DNA of 64,000 nucleotides. It comes from Halomarina litorea (GTDB taxonomy: Archaea > Halobacteriota > Halobacteria > Halobacteriales > Haloarculaceae). Shown here one piece after another: positions 7,823-16,026 of this stretch. Each line of letters opens with the position of its first letter. Position 1 is the first letter of the stretch. The notes beneath the pieces were generated by a model. That model was not told the DNA's origin. It made no database searches and saw only the letters and a list, made by a program, of their open reading frames with translations. The stretch lies in NCBI RefSeq assembly GCF_024227715.1, contig NZ_CP100448.1, forward strand, positions 1,633,655 through 1,697,654. Direction: 5' to 3'. The translations under genes and the position numbers were made by a program.

Positions 7823-9294
7823 GCGAGGGGACGCTGTACGACAAGGTGTGGGAGCGCCACCGGGTGCGGACCCTGCCGAGCGGGCAGGACCAGCTGTTCG
7901 TGGGACTTCACCTCATCCACGAGGTGACCAGCCCGCAGGCGTTCGGGATGCTGCGCGAACGCCGACTGGAGGTGGCCCGCCCGGACCTGACGCACGCGAC
8001 GGTGGACCACATCGTCCCGACGTCGAGCAAGGAGCGGCCGTACTCGGACGACGCCGCCGAGGACATGATGGGCGAACTGGAGGAGAACGTCCGCGAGGCG
8101 GGCGTCGAGTTCGACTCGCCCGAGACGGGAAATCAGGGCATCGTCCACGTCATCGGGCCGGAACAGGGGCTGACGCAACCGGGCAAGACCATCGTCTGCG
8201 GGGACTCCCACACGGCGACCCACGGCGCGTTCGGGGCGCTCGCCTTCGGCATCGGCACCTCCCAGATTCGGGACGTGCTCGCCACCCAGACCATCGCGAT
8301 GGAGAAGAAGGCCGTCCGTCGCATCGAGGTCACCGGCGAACTCGGCGAGGGTGTCACCGCGAAGGACGTCATCCTGACCATCATCCGCGAACTGGGCACC
8401 GACGGCGGCGTCGGCTACGTCTACGAGTACGCGGGCGAGGCCATCGAGTCACTGGACATGGAGGGGCGGATGAGCATCTGCAACATGTCCATCGAGGGTG
8501 GGGCGCGCGCGGGCTACGTCAACCCCGACGAAACCACCTACGAGTGGCTCCGCGAGACGGACGAGTTCACGGACAGCGAGGAGCAGAGCTCCTCTGGCAG
8601 CCGGACGAAGTCCGGCGACGACCCGGAACGGTTCGAGGAACTGAAGGAGTACTGGGAGTCCATCCGGTCGGACGAGGACGCCGAGTACGACGACGTGGTC
8701 ACCATCGACGGGTCGGCCATCGAACCCGTCGTCACGTGGGGCACCACACCGGGACAGGGCATCGGCATCTCCGAGCCGATTCCGCACCCGGAGGACCTCG
8801 CCGAGGACAAACAGGACACCGCACGGCGCGCGCAGGAACACATGCGCGTCGAACCCGGCGAGACGATGGCGGGCTACCCCATCGACGTCGCCTTCCTCGG
8901 CTCGTGTACGAACGCGCGACTGTCCGACCTCCGCGCCGCGGCCGAAGTCGTCGAGGGACGACAGGTCCACGAGAGCGTGCGCGCGATGGTCGTCCCCGGA
9001 AGCCAGCGCGTGAAGGCCGCCGCCGAGGCGGAGGGCCTCGACGAGATATTCCGCGAGGCGGGCTTCGACTGGCGCGGTGCGGGCTGTTCGATGTGTCTCG
9101 GCATGAACGAGGACCAACTGGTCGGCGACGAGGCCTGCGCCTCCTCGTCGAACCGCAACTTCGTCGGTCGGCAGGGGAGCAAGGAGGGGAGAACCGTACT
9201 CATGAGCCCGAAGATGGTCGCCGCCGCCGCCGTCACCGGCGAGGTGACGGACGTGCGCGACCTGCCCGAGACGACGGAGGTGACCGGCCGATGA
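7819..9294 (+). CDS. leuC: 3-isopropylmalate dehydratase large subunit
   Basis: LeuC with LeuD isomerises 2- to 3-isopropylmalate using a [4Fe-4S] cluster. The 491-residue aconitase-fold product has [16 protein letters not shown] in place of the usual DH..PT, the [21 protein letters not shown] motif, and cluster Cys residues at about 363 ([12 protein letters not shown]), 423 and 426 (GCSMCLGMN). Relative to bacterial LeuC it carries a Ser-rich insertion near residues 252-270 ([16 protein letters not shown]) encoded by two adjacent palindromes. The start overlaps the upstream small ORF and the stop overlaps leuD by 4 bp. Confidence 0.96.
   Translation: MSEGTLYDKVWERHRVRTLPSGQDQLFVGLHLIHEVTSPQAFGMLRERRLEVARPDLTHATVDHIVPTSSKERPYSDDAAEDMMGELEENVREAGVEFDSPETGNQGIVHVIGPEQGLTQPGKTIVCGDSHTATHGAFGALAFGIGTSQIRDVLATQTIAMEKKAVRRIEVTGELGEGVTAKDVILTIIRELGTDGGVGYVYEYAGEAIESLDMEGRMSICNMSIEGGARAGYVNPDETTYEWLRETDEFTDSEEQSSSGSRTKSGDDPERFEELKEYWESIRSDEDAEYDDVVTIDGSAIEPVVTWGTTPGQGIGISEPIPHPEDLAEDKQDTARRAQEHMRVEPGETMAGYPIDVAFLGSCTNARLSDLRAAAEVVEGRQVHESVRAMVVPGSQRVKAAAEAEGLDEIFREAGFDWRGAGCSMCLGMNEDQLVGDEACASSSNRNFVGRQGSKEGRTVLMSPKMVAAAAVTGEVTDVRDLPETTEVTGR
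8578..8615. repeat. Twin inverted repeats inside leuC
   Basis: GAGGAG (8578-8583) and CTCCTC (8589-8594) flank a 5-nt loop. CCGGAC (8601-8606) and GTCCGG (8610-8615) flank a 3-nt loop. The two palindromes are 6 bp apart and coincide with the Ser/Arg-rich insertion in LeuC. The arrangement resembles an in-frame insertion of a small palindromic element. Confidence 0.5.
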
Positions 9295-9911
9295 GCGAGA
9301 AGGAGGTCCCCCCAATCGAGGAGGTCAGCGGCACGGGCATCCCCGTCCGGGGCAACGACATCGACACGGACCAGATCGTCCCGGCGCGGTTCCTGAAGGT
9401 CCTCACCTTCGAGGGCCTCGGGAAGGCCGCGTTCTTCGACCAGCGCTTCGACGACGACGACGAACCGAAAGACCACCCGTTCAACGACGAACGCTACAGC
9501 GGCGCGAACGTCCTCGTCGTCAACGCCAACTTCGGCTGTGGTTCCTCGCGGGAACACGCCCCGCAGGCGCTCAAGCGCTGGGGCATCGACGCCATCGTCG
9601 GCGAGTCGTTCGCCGAAATCTTCGCGGGCAACTGCCTCGCACTCGGCGTCCCCACCGTCACCGCCTCGCCGGAGGCCGTCGGCGCGTTGCAGGCGCACAT
9701 CGAGTCGGAGCCCGCCACTGAGATTCACGTCGACGTCGAGGGCGAGACGGTCACCTACGACGGCAACGCCGTGGACGTCTCGGTCGACCCCGCCCAGCGC
9801 CAGTCGCTGGTCGACGGCGAGTGGGACACGACGGCGCTCCTCGGGGCGAATCCGGAGGAGGTACGGGCGACGGCCGAGAGCCTGCCGTACGTCGGGAGTG
9901 CGGACCGATGA
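9291..9911 (+). CDS. leuD: 3-isopropylmalate dehydratase small subunit
   Basis: LeuD provides the swivelling substrate-binding domain of isopropylmalate isomerase. The product is 206 residues, the usual length. It has [16 protein letters not shown] near the N-terminus and [19 protein letters not shown] at about residues 80-100, both family signatures. The ATG is inside the leuC stop overlap (ATGA), and the stop overlaps the leuB start in the same way, so the three leu genes are probably translated as a coupled block. Confidence 0.96.
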   Translation: MSEKEVPPIEEVSGTGIPVRGNDIDTDQIVPARFLKVLTFEGLGKAAFFDQRFDDDDEPKDHPFNDERYSGANVLVVNANFGCGSSREHAPQALKRWGIDAIVGESFAEIFAGNCLALGVPTVTASPEAVGALQAHIESEPATEIHVDVEGETVTYDGNAVDVSVDPAQRQSLVDGEWDTTALLGANPEEVRATAESLPYVGSADR

Positions 9912-10891
9912 CCGGGGGCCACGACATCGCCGTCGTCCCCGGCGACGGCATCGGGCAGGAGGTCACGCCCGCCGCCGTCGAGGTCCTCGAGGCCCTCGAC
10001 CTCCCGCTCTCGTTCGTCGAACGGGCGGCGGGCGACCACGTCCTCGAATCGCGGGGGACGGCGCTCCCCGACGGCACCCGCGAGACGGTCGAGCGCGCGG
10101 ACGCGACGCTGTTCGGCGCGGCGGGCGAGACGGCCGCGGACGTCATCCTCCCGCTCCGGCGGGCGGTCGACAGTTTCGCGAACGTCCGCCCCGCCCGCGC
10201 GTACCCCGGCGTGGACGCCCTCAAACCCGAGACGGACCTCGTGTTCGTCCGAGAGAACACCGAGGGCGTCTACGCCGGCATCGAGAGCGAGATAGCGGAG
10301 GGCGTCACCACCTGCACGCGCGTCGTCACCGAGGCGGCCTCCCGCCGCATCGCGGAGTTCGGCTTCGACTACGCCGAGGAGCGCGGCTACGACGTGACCG
10401 TCGCCCACAAGTCGAACGTGATGCGCGTCACGGACGGCCAGTTCCTCGACGCGGTCCGCGCCGTGGGCGACGCCCGCGGCGCGGAGTACGACGAGGCGCT
10501 GATGGACGCCCTCGCGATGCACCTCGTCCTCCGTCCCGAGGAGTACGGCGTCGTCATCTGTCCGAACCTCGCCGGCGACATGCTCTCGGACCTCGCGGCC
10601 GGCCTCGTCGGCGGCCTCGGCCTCCTGCCGAGCGCCAACGTCGGTAGCGAGAACGCGCTGTTCGAGCCCGTCCACGGGTCGGCCCCCGACATCGCCGGGC
10701 AGGGCGTCGCCAACCCCAGCGCGATGGTTCTGAGCGCGGCGCTGCTGCTCGACCACCTCGACTACCCCGCCGAGGCCGACCGGGTGCGCGAGGCAGTCGA
10801 GGGCGTCCTCGCGGACGGCCCGCGGACGCCCGACCTGGGCGGTGAGGCGTCCACCGAGGACGTGACGAGCGCCGTCGTCGAGCGACTGTAA
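9908..10891 (+). CDS. leuB: 3-isopropylmalate dehydrogenase
   Basis: LeuB oxidatively decarboxylates 3-isopropylmalate to 2-oxoisocaproate with NAD+ and Mg2+. The 327-residue product starts [19 protein letters not shown] after a short N-terminus. It has the substrate-binding Arg block ([19 protein letters not shown]), [18 protein letters not shown], and [20 protein letters not shown] with the metal Asp residues. Then follow [17 protein letters not shown] and nucleotide-binding loops. The ATG overlaps the leuD stop. It is the last gene of the operon; the next genes are on the opposite strand. Confidence 0.95.
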   Translation: MTGGHDIAVVPGDGIGQEVTPAAVEVLEALDLPLSFVERAAGDHVLESRGTALPDGTRETVERADATLFGAAGETAADVILPLRRAVDSFANVRPARAYPGVDALKPETDLVFVRENTEGVYAGIESEIAEGVTTCTRVVTEAASRRIAEFGFDYAEERGYDVTVAHKSNVMRVTDGQFLDAVRAVGDARGAEYDEALMDALAMHLVLRPEEYGVVICPNLAGDMLSDLAAGLVGGLGLLPSANVGSENALFEPVHGSAPDIAGQGVANPSAMVLSAALLLDHLDYPAEADRVREAVEGVLADGPRTPDLGGEASTEDVTSAVVERL

Positions 10892-10926
10892 TCACTTCCC
10901 GCCGGCTCGTTTCCCGTCCGGTCCGT

Positions 10927-11090
10927 TCACTCGACGAGCGTCCACGCCCCGTACGCCGCCGGGGCCGCGATTCCGACGACCATGAGGAGTCCGGCGGCGC
11001 CGCGTCGAGTGGGACGTCTCGACTGAGTACGGAGAACCCGCCGAATAGCACCAGCAGGATACCCGCGAGGAGAACGTCGGTCGTGTCCAT
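10927..11090 (-). pseudogene. Small two-helix membrane protein with an internal frame break
   Basis: From ATG 11090 the frame reads a hydrophobic helix (LLAGILLVLFGGFSVLSR) and then turns into an Arg/Ser-rich sequence with no character. Shifting by one base near 10990-11010 restores a second helix (GAAGLLMVVGIAAPAAYGAW, then TLVE and stop at 10927-10929). The total length of 164 nt is not a multiple of three. The intact product would be about 54 residues with two transmembrane segments. It follows two genes on the same strand (11304 and 11780) and probably belongs to the same operon. Confidence 0.6.
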
Positions 11091-11127
11091 GCGGCGACTG
11101 GTCCGCGTTCTTATTTCAACGTTCGCG

Positions 11128-11304
11128 TCAGTCCGACAGCTCCGGCTGGAGGCGGGCGGCGAGGTAGCCGCCCAGACCGACCGGAATCGCCCCGACGAGG
11201 AGGTAGCTCCCGACGTCGCTCGGCTCGCCGCTGCTCAGCACGGCGAGGAACCCACCGACGACGGCCAGCAGGAGGCCGACCAGCAACCAGTCGGTGGCGC
11301 TCAC
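11128..11304 (-). CDS. Small two-helix membrane protein
   Basis: A GTG start (complement of 11302-11304) overlaps the stop of the DUF5799 gene by 4 bp (GTGA). The 58-residue product has two hydrophobic segments: residues ~5-23 (WLLVGLLLAVVGGFLAVLS) and ~33-50 (SYLLVGAIPVGLGGYLAA). They are separated by SGEPSDVG, with a short polar tail. No family was recognised. The tight coupling supports it being a real gene in an operon with its upstream neighbour. Confidence 0.65.
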   Translation of the reverse strand: MSATDWLLVGLLLAVVGGFLAVLSSGEPSDVGSYLLVGAIPVGLGGYLAARLQPELSD

Positions 11305-11780
11305 TTCTCCAGGGGGTCGGCGTCGGCCCCTTCAGCCTCCTTCGACGTACGTGCCGCCTCGCATATCTCCGCCCACCGCCCGTTATCCTCCAGACGCGCC
11401 TGGAGCATGTCGGTGTACTCGGCGACGAGTGCCTCCGCGGCCTGTACCTTCGACTCGTCGAACTTCGAGTCGTCGCCGCCCATCCCGAGGGCGTTCTTGA
11501 GAGAGCCGAGGACGCCGCTCGACTGCTTCTTCGACCCGCCGCCCATCGGGTTCTCGTTGGCGATGCGCTCCAGTTCCGGGACGATCGCGGGGAGGTTCTC
11601 GGTGTCCCCGACGAGGCGGGCGCTCTCGGGGTCCTCGGGGTTCTCGATGTCGAACTCCACGGCGGTCATGACGAGACCCCACTCCTGTCGCTCGAACTCC
11701 GACTGCCCGAGTCGCTCCTCGAACTCGCGGTCGACCGCCATGCGCGTGCCCACGATGCGGTCGGTCCAGTTCCGTGACAT
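11301..11780 (-). CDS. DUF5799 family protein
   Basis: This 159-residue soluble protein begins MSRNWTDRIVGTRMAVDREF and contains SEFERQEWGLVMTAVEFDIE. I recognise that block from the haloarchaeal DUF5799 family. A Gly/Met-rich linker (around residues 78-105) separates the N-terminal helical part from a C-terminal helix (KVQAAEALVAEYTDMLQARL). No function is known for the family. It heads a minus-strand operon with two small membrane proteins, which suggests some link to the membrane. Confidence 0.75.
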   Translation of the reverse strand: MSRNWTDRIVGTRMAVDREFEERLGQSEFERQEWGLVMTAVEFDIENPEDPESARLVGDTENLPAIVPELERIANENPMGGGSKKQSSGVLGSLKNALGMGGDDSKFDESKVQAAEALVAEYTDMLQARLEDNGRWAEICEAARTSKEAEGADADPLEK

Positions 11781-12096
11781 GGGTGACGGTTCGGGTGGCT
11801 GGCCGTTAAACTACCCCTCGTCGGTCACGTCGTTCGGTGTTTCGCTCAGGCCCGCGCTACTCGCGACTTCGTCGCTCGGATTCCGCGGTTTTCGGGCCTC
11901 TGGCCCTCCGAACCGCGCTGCTCACGGCTCCCGCTGGTCACCGTTCGCGTTTGCGAGGTCCTCACTCCGTTCTGACCTCGCTGCTCCCGGCTTCGTCGCT
12001 CGTCTTCCGCGGTCGAGCGAAGCGAGACCGCGCCACTCGCGGGTCGCTGTCGCTCCCCGCTCGTCTCTTCGAGGTTCTCGCTCGCTCCGAACCTCG
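11781..12096. repeat. Gene-free spacer made of four stem-loop modules
   Basis: The 316-bp gap has no credible gene. It holds four inverted repeats at 53-67 bp spacing: GCGGTT 11885-11890 with AACCGC 11911-11916 (with GGGCC/GGCCC nested inside), GAGGTC 11955-11960 with GACCTC 11974-11979, GCGGTC 12009-12014 with GACCGC 12026-12031, and GAGGTTC 12071-12077 with GAACCTC 12089-12095. Each is followed by a variant of GCTGCTC/GCCACTC/GCTACTC. The fourth lies directly after the stop codon of the minus-strand gene at 12097 and may help end its transcript. Confidence 0.6.
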
Positions 12097-12579
12097 CTAC
12101 TCCTCGTCCGACTCGACGTGCTCCGAGAAGTTCGGCAGGTCCTCCGGCGGTTCGTACTCGGCCTCCCACGTGATGTACTCGCGTTTGAGCAGGTCCGAGA
12201 CGACCTGTCCGAGTTCGGTCAGGCCGGCGTTGATGGCCGACACCTTCCCCCAGGAGTCGAGGTCCGGGTGGATGTCGCGTTCGCGCCAGTCCTCGGGGAT
12301 GCCGGGGGCGTGATACCCCACGCGGTCGGCGAAGTCGTCCCAGAAGAAGTCGAACTGGCGGGTCAGGTCGAGGTCGGTGACGATGCCCCACTCGACCGGG
12401 CCGAGGTCGGTGTGTTCGGCCCACTCGCCGAACGCCTCCGCCCACGCGCCGTCGTTCAGGAATCGTTCGAGTTCCTCCCGTCGGTACTCGTCGCCCATCA
12501 CGTCCGCGTCGCCGTACTCGTCGGGGTCGAACGCGTGTTGCAGTTCCGGGGGCGCGGGTCGCTCCACGTCGAGACTCAT
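12097..12579 (-). CDS. Conserved haloarchaeal hypothetical protein
   Basis: The 160-residue acidic protein starts at ATG 12579 (MSLDVERPAPPELQHAFDPD). An upstream in-frame start exists, but it would cover a low-quality region. The body is rich in Trp, Asp and Glu (WAEAFGEWAEHTDLGPVEWG, FDFFWDDFADRVGYHAPG), with predicted helices and no transmembrane segment or zinc motif. I do not recognise the family. It lies downstream of flpA on the same strand with a 56-bp gap. Confidence 0.65.
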   Translation of the reverse strand: MSLDVERPAPPELQHAFDPDEYGDADVMGDEYRREELERFLNDGAWAEAFGEWAEHTDLGPVEWGIVTDLDLTRQFDFFWDDFADRVGYHAPGIPEDWRERDIHPDLDSWGKVSAINAGLTELGQVVSDLLKREYITWEAEYEPPEDLPNFSEHVESDEE

Positions 12580-12635
12580 ACCGTCGTGTACGGTTCCCGA
12601 GGATAAAACGGAGTGGTCGACGCCCCGCGTCCCCC

Positions 12636-13280
12636 TCACTCGCTCCGGGCGGGCCGGGCGACGACGGCGAGGTGGTCCTCGTGGTGTGGGTCCAGTCGGG
12701 CCGTCTCCAGCACCTCGTAGCCCGTCAGGTCGTCGAGGAAGGCGTCGAAGACGTCCTCCGGGGTTGCGGTCACGTCCTCCGAGCGGGCCTTCACGACGGC
12801 CAGCAGGCGGCCGTCGTCGCGCAGGAACTGTCGGTTGATCTCGGCGACGCGGGCCTGCCCGCGCGTCGCCACGTCCTGTACGACCACGTCGACGGGTTCG
12901 ACCACGTGGGCGTACGTCTCGGGCGCGCGGGCGTCCTTCAGGAGGGGAACGAGGTTCGGACGGGCCTCGGCGACCGGGAGGAGGTCACGGACCGGACGGG
13001 CGGCGAACTCGACGGCGTAGGTCGGCCCCGCGAAGTCGGCGACGTGGCTCACCGTCGTCCCGGAGGCCGCTCCGAGGTAGAGCACCGTCTCGCCGCCGAC
13101 GAGTCCCGTGTCCATCCCCGTCGTCAGCATCGCGCCGAGTTTCGAGCGCCCGGCGTCCCACAGGCGCAGGTCGCCGTCGGTCGGTTCGCCGTACACCGGT
13201 TCGCCGCGGGTGGCGAGGCGCTCTCGCCCGTCGAAGGTGTGGCGGACGACGCCCTCCGGGAGGTCGGGAGCGGGGGTCAC
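12636..13280 (-). CDS. flpA: Fibrillarin-like rRNA/tRNA 2'-O-methyltransferase
   Basis: FlpA is the catalytic subunit of the archaeal C/D-box RNP and methylates ribose 2'-OH groups guided by C/D RNAs. The 214-residue protein starts at GTG 13280, overlapping the nop5 stop by 4 bp. The short N-terminal domain (RLATRGEPVYGEPTDGDLRLWD) is followed by the SAM-binding VLYLGAASGTTVSHVADF (about residues 70-88), then VYAVEF-like and LLKDARAPETYAHVVEPVDV. VVQDVATRGQARVAEINRQF completes the fold. The pair flpA-nop5 is the normal archaeal arrangement. Confidence 0.95.
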   Translation of the reverse strand: MTPAPDLPEGVVRHTFDGRERLATRGEPVYGEPTDGDLRLWDAGRSKLGAMLTTGMDTGLVGGETVLYLGAASGTTVSHVADFAGPTYAVEFAARPVRDLLPVAEARPNLVPLLKDARAPETYAHVVEPVDVVVQDVATRGQARVAEINRQFLRDDGRLLAVVKARSEDVTATPEDVFDAFLDDLTGYEVLETARLDPHHEDHLAVVARPARSE

Positions 13281-14167
13281 TGGCCCGTCCCTCCGTCCCC
13301 GCCGCTCTCGCCGTCCCCGTCTCTCGTCCGTGCCCGGATTCGCTCGATGCGTTCGTCCAGTTCCGCCTGCAGTTCGGGCCGCAGGTCGCCCGAGTAGTGG
13401 TCGACCCGCGCGGCGATGGAGAGTTTCCCCGCGAGCGCACGTGCCGCCGACCCTCGCTCGGCGGGGTCGATGCCGGAGACGTACTCGTGGACGTAGATGA
13501 CGCCGTGTTTCGGCGAGGGGGCCCGCCCCCGGAGGTGGGCGAACAGGGCGTCCTCGGCTCCGAGGACCTGCACCGTCCCGCTCGGCTTCCGCGCCAGCGG
13601 CTTCAACCCTCCCGCGAGGGCGACGAGGCGGGCCGCGAGGACGGGTCCCGCGAGCATCGAGAGGTTCGGGGCCACCTCGGGGGCGGTGCGTTCGACGTAC
13701 GCCCTGAGCGACTGGCTCTCCTCGTCGAGGTCGGCGACGCGTTCGGCGAGGCCGCGGAGGGCGGCACCCGCCGGGTCGTCCGCCTCGCGGTCGGCGAGCG
13801 TCCGGGCGTACTCGACGCCGGTGCCCGCGTCGGCGTCCCGCGTCCCGCCCCACTCGGCGACGCGTTCGGCGAGTTCGTTGGCGACGCGTTCGACGTCGTC
13901 CATCGCGCGGACCGCGTGGACGAGTTGTCGGTCGTCCGCCCCCTCGCGTTCGCGGACCTCGCGTCGGGCGGCGTGGAGGGTGGCCTCGTGGAGCGCGTCG
14001 TAGTACGCCTCCTCCGATTCGGCGAAGCCGGATTCGACCGCGAGCGCCGGCCAGTCGCGCGGCGACTCGGCGTTCCCGTCGGTGATGGCGTCGGCCGCCG
14101 CCTCGACGTCCTCGGGGTCGACCCCGTCGAACCAGCCGGTCCCTGCCGGTGGGGTCCCGTCGTTCAT
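13277..14167 (-). CDS. nop5: Nop5/Nop56-58 C/D-box RNP scaffold protein
   Basis: Nop5 bridges fibrillarin and the L7Ae-bound guide RNA. The 296-residue protein has an N-terminal fibrillarin-binding part, a central coiled-coil (roughly residues 75-175) and the Nop domain signature APNLSMLAGPVLAARLVALA to KPSGTVQVLGAEDALFAHL. RAPSPKHGVIYVHEYVSG follows at about residues 218-236. The tail is Gly/Asp-rich rather than the Lys-rich tail of eukaryotic homologues, as expected in a halophile. The stop overlaps the flpA start. Confidence 0.95.
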   Translation of the reverse strand: MNDGTPPAGTGWFDGVDPEDVEAAADAITDGNAESPRDWPALAVESGFAESEEAYYDALHEATLHAARREVREREGADDRQLVHAVRAMDDVERVANELAERVAEWGGTRDADAGTGVEYARTLADREADDPAGAALRGLAERVADLDEESQSLRAYVERTAPEVAPNLSMLAGPVLAARLVALAGGLKPLARKPSGTVQVLGAEDALFAHLRGRAPSPKHGVIYVHEYVSGIDPAERGSAARALAGKLSIAARVDHYSGDLRPELQAELDERIERIRARTRDGDGESGGDGGTGQ

Positions 14168-14258
14168 ACCCCCACCTGTCCCCGACCCGGTTTATCGGTC
14201 CCGGTAAGCGCCAGCCGGACAGATACCGGCAATTGTTGCTCGCACAGTTGTTGACATA

Positions 14259-14272
14259 TTAGATATTACTAA
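14259..14272. promoter_or_regulatory. Inverted motif TTAG-N6-CTAA in the promoter of the 14283 membrane protein gene
   Basis: TTAGATATTACTAA lies 11-24 bp upstream of ATG 14283, overlapping the likely TATA region (GACATATTAG). The same motif, 12 of 14 bases identical on the opposite strand, lies in front of the permease gene at 18210. A shared repressor or metal-regulator site is possible. Confidence 0.45.
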
Positions 14273-14282
14273 TCCAGCATGT

Positions 14283-15041
14283 ATGTCAACTAGTACCGTT
14301 CGGGGTACGGTCGCGGGGATGGGCCAGCGGGCGAATCCGGCGTTCGCGGTGGCAGTCGTGGTCGTTCCGCTGGCCGCACTCGGCTACGCGGGCACCGTCG
14401 GGTCGGTCCAACAGCACACCTACGTCCACGTGATGGCGGGGGTCCTCTGGACGGGGTTCGACGTGTTGATGGGTGCCGTCTTCGGGCCGGTCATCGGCGG
14501 GCTGGACGACGAACAGAGCGCCGCGCTGTTCGGCCGGCTGACGCCCAAGACGTCGTTCCTCCTGCCGTCGCTCGCGACGGTCACCATCGCCGGGGGCATC
14601 ACGCTGGCCCAGCGCCTCGGGTTGCTGGAGGGCGCAGGGGCGTGGCTAGCGCTGTTCACCGCGGCGAACGTGATTCCCGTCCTCCTGTTGCTCGGCTGGC
14701 GGCTGAACGCCTGGAACGACTGGCGCTGGCAGGTCCCCTTCGCCGTCGGCACCGTCGGATCGCTCGCGTGGGTCGCGGTCACGGTCGGCGAGTTCCGGAT
14801 GATAGACCCCGCCCTCGCCGTCGCCTTCGGGATCGTGACGATACTCTCCGTGCAGGGCTTCGGCTTCCTGCTGCCCGGTGAGATACGGATGTACCGGGAG
14901 ATGCGTTCGGCTCGCTCCGACCCGTCGGTCATCGCGTCCATCGGCAAGCAGAACGCCATGCTCGGCGGCGTGCAAGGAGTGTTCCAGTTGGTCCTCATCC
15001 TCGACATGGTGTACCTCCGCTACGGCGGGTTCCCCCTCTGA
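14283..15041 (+). CDS. Multi-pass integral membrane protein
   Basis: The 252-residue protein has about seven hydrophobic segments: near residues 20-38 (PAFAVAVVVVPLAALGYAG), 46-70 (including HVMAGVLWTGFDVLMGAVFG), 92-110, 120-140, 150-170, 178-198 and 230-250. The motif His-x-x-x-G-x-x-W-x-G near residue 48 resembles membrane proteins of the DUF2269/CopD-like type, but this is weak. A second start at residue 13 is possible. Its promoter shares an inverted motif with the putative metal exporter at 18210, suggesting a shared regulator. Confidence 0.75.
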   Translation: MSTSTVRGTVAGMGQRANPAFAVAVVVVPLAALGYAGTVGSVQQHTYVHVMAGVLWTGFDVLMGAVFGPVIGGLDDEQSAALFGRLTPKTSFLLPSLATVTIAGGITLAQRLGLLEGAGAWLALFTAANVIPVLLLLGWRLNAWNDWRWQVPFAVGTVGSLAWVAVTVGEFRMIDPALAVAFGIVTILSVQGFGFLLPGEIRMYREMRSARSDPSVIASIGKQNAMLGGVQGVFQLVLILDMVYLRYGGFPL

Positions 15042-15048
15042 CCGGCCG

Positions 15049-15996
15049 TCAGACCAGTTCGACGACCCGCCGTGCGAACCGGGTGAGGTCCCGTTCCGGG
15101 TCCTCGCCCGTGGGCGAGACGAGGACGTGGTCGACGCCCATCGACTCCAGTTCGCGGAAGTACTCGACGAACCACTCGCTCCCGGCGCGAAAGCCCTGAT
15201 GGACGTGTTCGGGGCCCGCCTCGGGATCCTCGGCGAGTTCCGTCCGGACGGCCATCGCGTAGGGTTTTCCGCCCGAGACGGCCCACCAGTCGTCGAGGTA
15301 GGTCTCGAGGGTGTCCCGCGGCAGGTGGTAGAACAGCCAGCCGTCGCCGTGGTCGCCGAGCCACTCCATCGACTGTCGGGCGCGGCCCGTCGGAAGCAGC
15401 GGAACCGTCGCCGTGGTGGGCTTCGGCACGAGATCGAGGTCGCCGTCGAGTCGGCCCCACCGGGAGTCGACCTCGGGAAACTCACCGCGCCAGACGGTCC
15501 TGAGCAGGTCGACGCTCTCGCGGAACAGTTCTCCCCGCTCGTCGGGGTCCACGTCGAACGCCGGGAACTCCGGGTCGCGGTCGCCCGTCGCCACGCCGAG
15601 GACGAGTCGCCCGGCGGAGAGGCGGTCGAGCGAAGCGGCGCTCTTGGCGACGTGCAGCGGGTGGCGAAGCGGGAGGACGACGCTCGCCGTCCCCAGCGCC
15701 ACCTCGTCGGTGTGGGCGGCGGCGTAGCCCAGCCACGTCCACGGGTCGAAGGTCTGGCCGGCGTCGCCGAAGCGCGGCCAGTAGAGGGGGACGTCGCGCG
15801 CCCAGAGCGCGTCGTACCCGAGCGCCTCGGCGCGGGCCGCCAGTTCCATCTCCCGGGCGGGGTCGGGGCGGGACTCTCGGGTCCCCGTCAGCGGGAAGCC
15901 GGTCCCGAAGGTGAGGCTGTCGCCGCCGAACAGTCGCTCGTAGCCCGCGTTCTCGTGGTCGCTGCGCACGCCCCACGCTCGGGGTGGGGCGGACAT
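15049..15996 (-). CDS. Luciferase-like (LLM class) flavin-dependent oxidoreductase
   Basis: This 315-residue protein has the bacterial-luciferase TIM-barrel pattern. It includes LAARAEALGYDALWARDVPL near residue 55, a central block (VALGTASVVLPLRHPLHVAKSA, in parts, residues ~98-118), and RLSAGRLVLGVATGDRDPEF, the typical flavin-phosphate-binding GRL.LGV.G segment. Enzymes of this class use FMN or F420. Haloarchaea contain F420, so an F420-dependent activity is possible; the substrate is unknown. It is adjacent to, but convergent with, the upstream membrane protein gene. Confidence 0.85.
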   Translation of the reverse strand: MSAPPRAWGVRSDHENAGYERLFGGDSLTFGTGFPLTGTRESRPDPAREMELAARAEALGYDALWARDVPLYWPRFGDAGQTFDPWTWLGYAAAHTDEVALGTASVVLPLRHPLHVAKSAASLDRLSAGRLVLGVATGDRDPEFPAFDVDPDERGELFRESVDLLRTVWRGEFPEVDSRWGRLDGDLDLVPKPTTATVPLLPTGRARQSMEWLGDHGDGWLFYHLPRDTLETYLDDWWAVSGGKPYAMAVRTELAEDPEAGPEHVHQGFRAGSEWFVEYFRELESMGVDHVLVSPTGEDPERDLTRFARRVVELV

Positions 15997-16026
15997 GTGA
16001 CTGTGGGTCCGGCCTTCGGGGGGTGT

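Noticed and set aside
11781-12096. CRISPR array in the repeat spacer
   Set aside because: The repeats are self-complementary stem-loops with differing arms, without constant direct repeats or uniform spacers.
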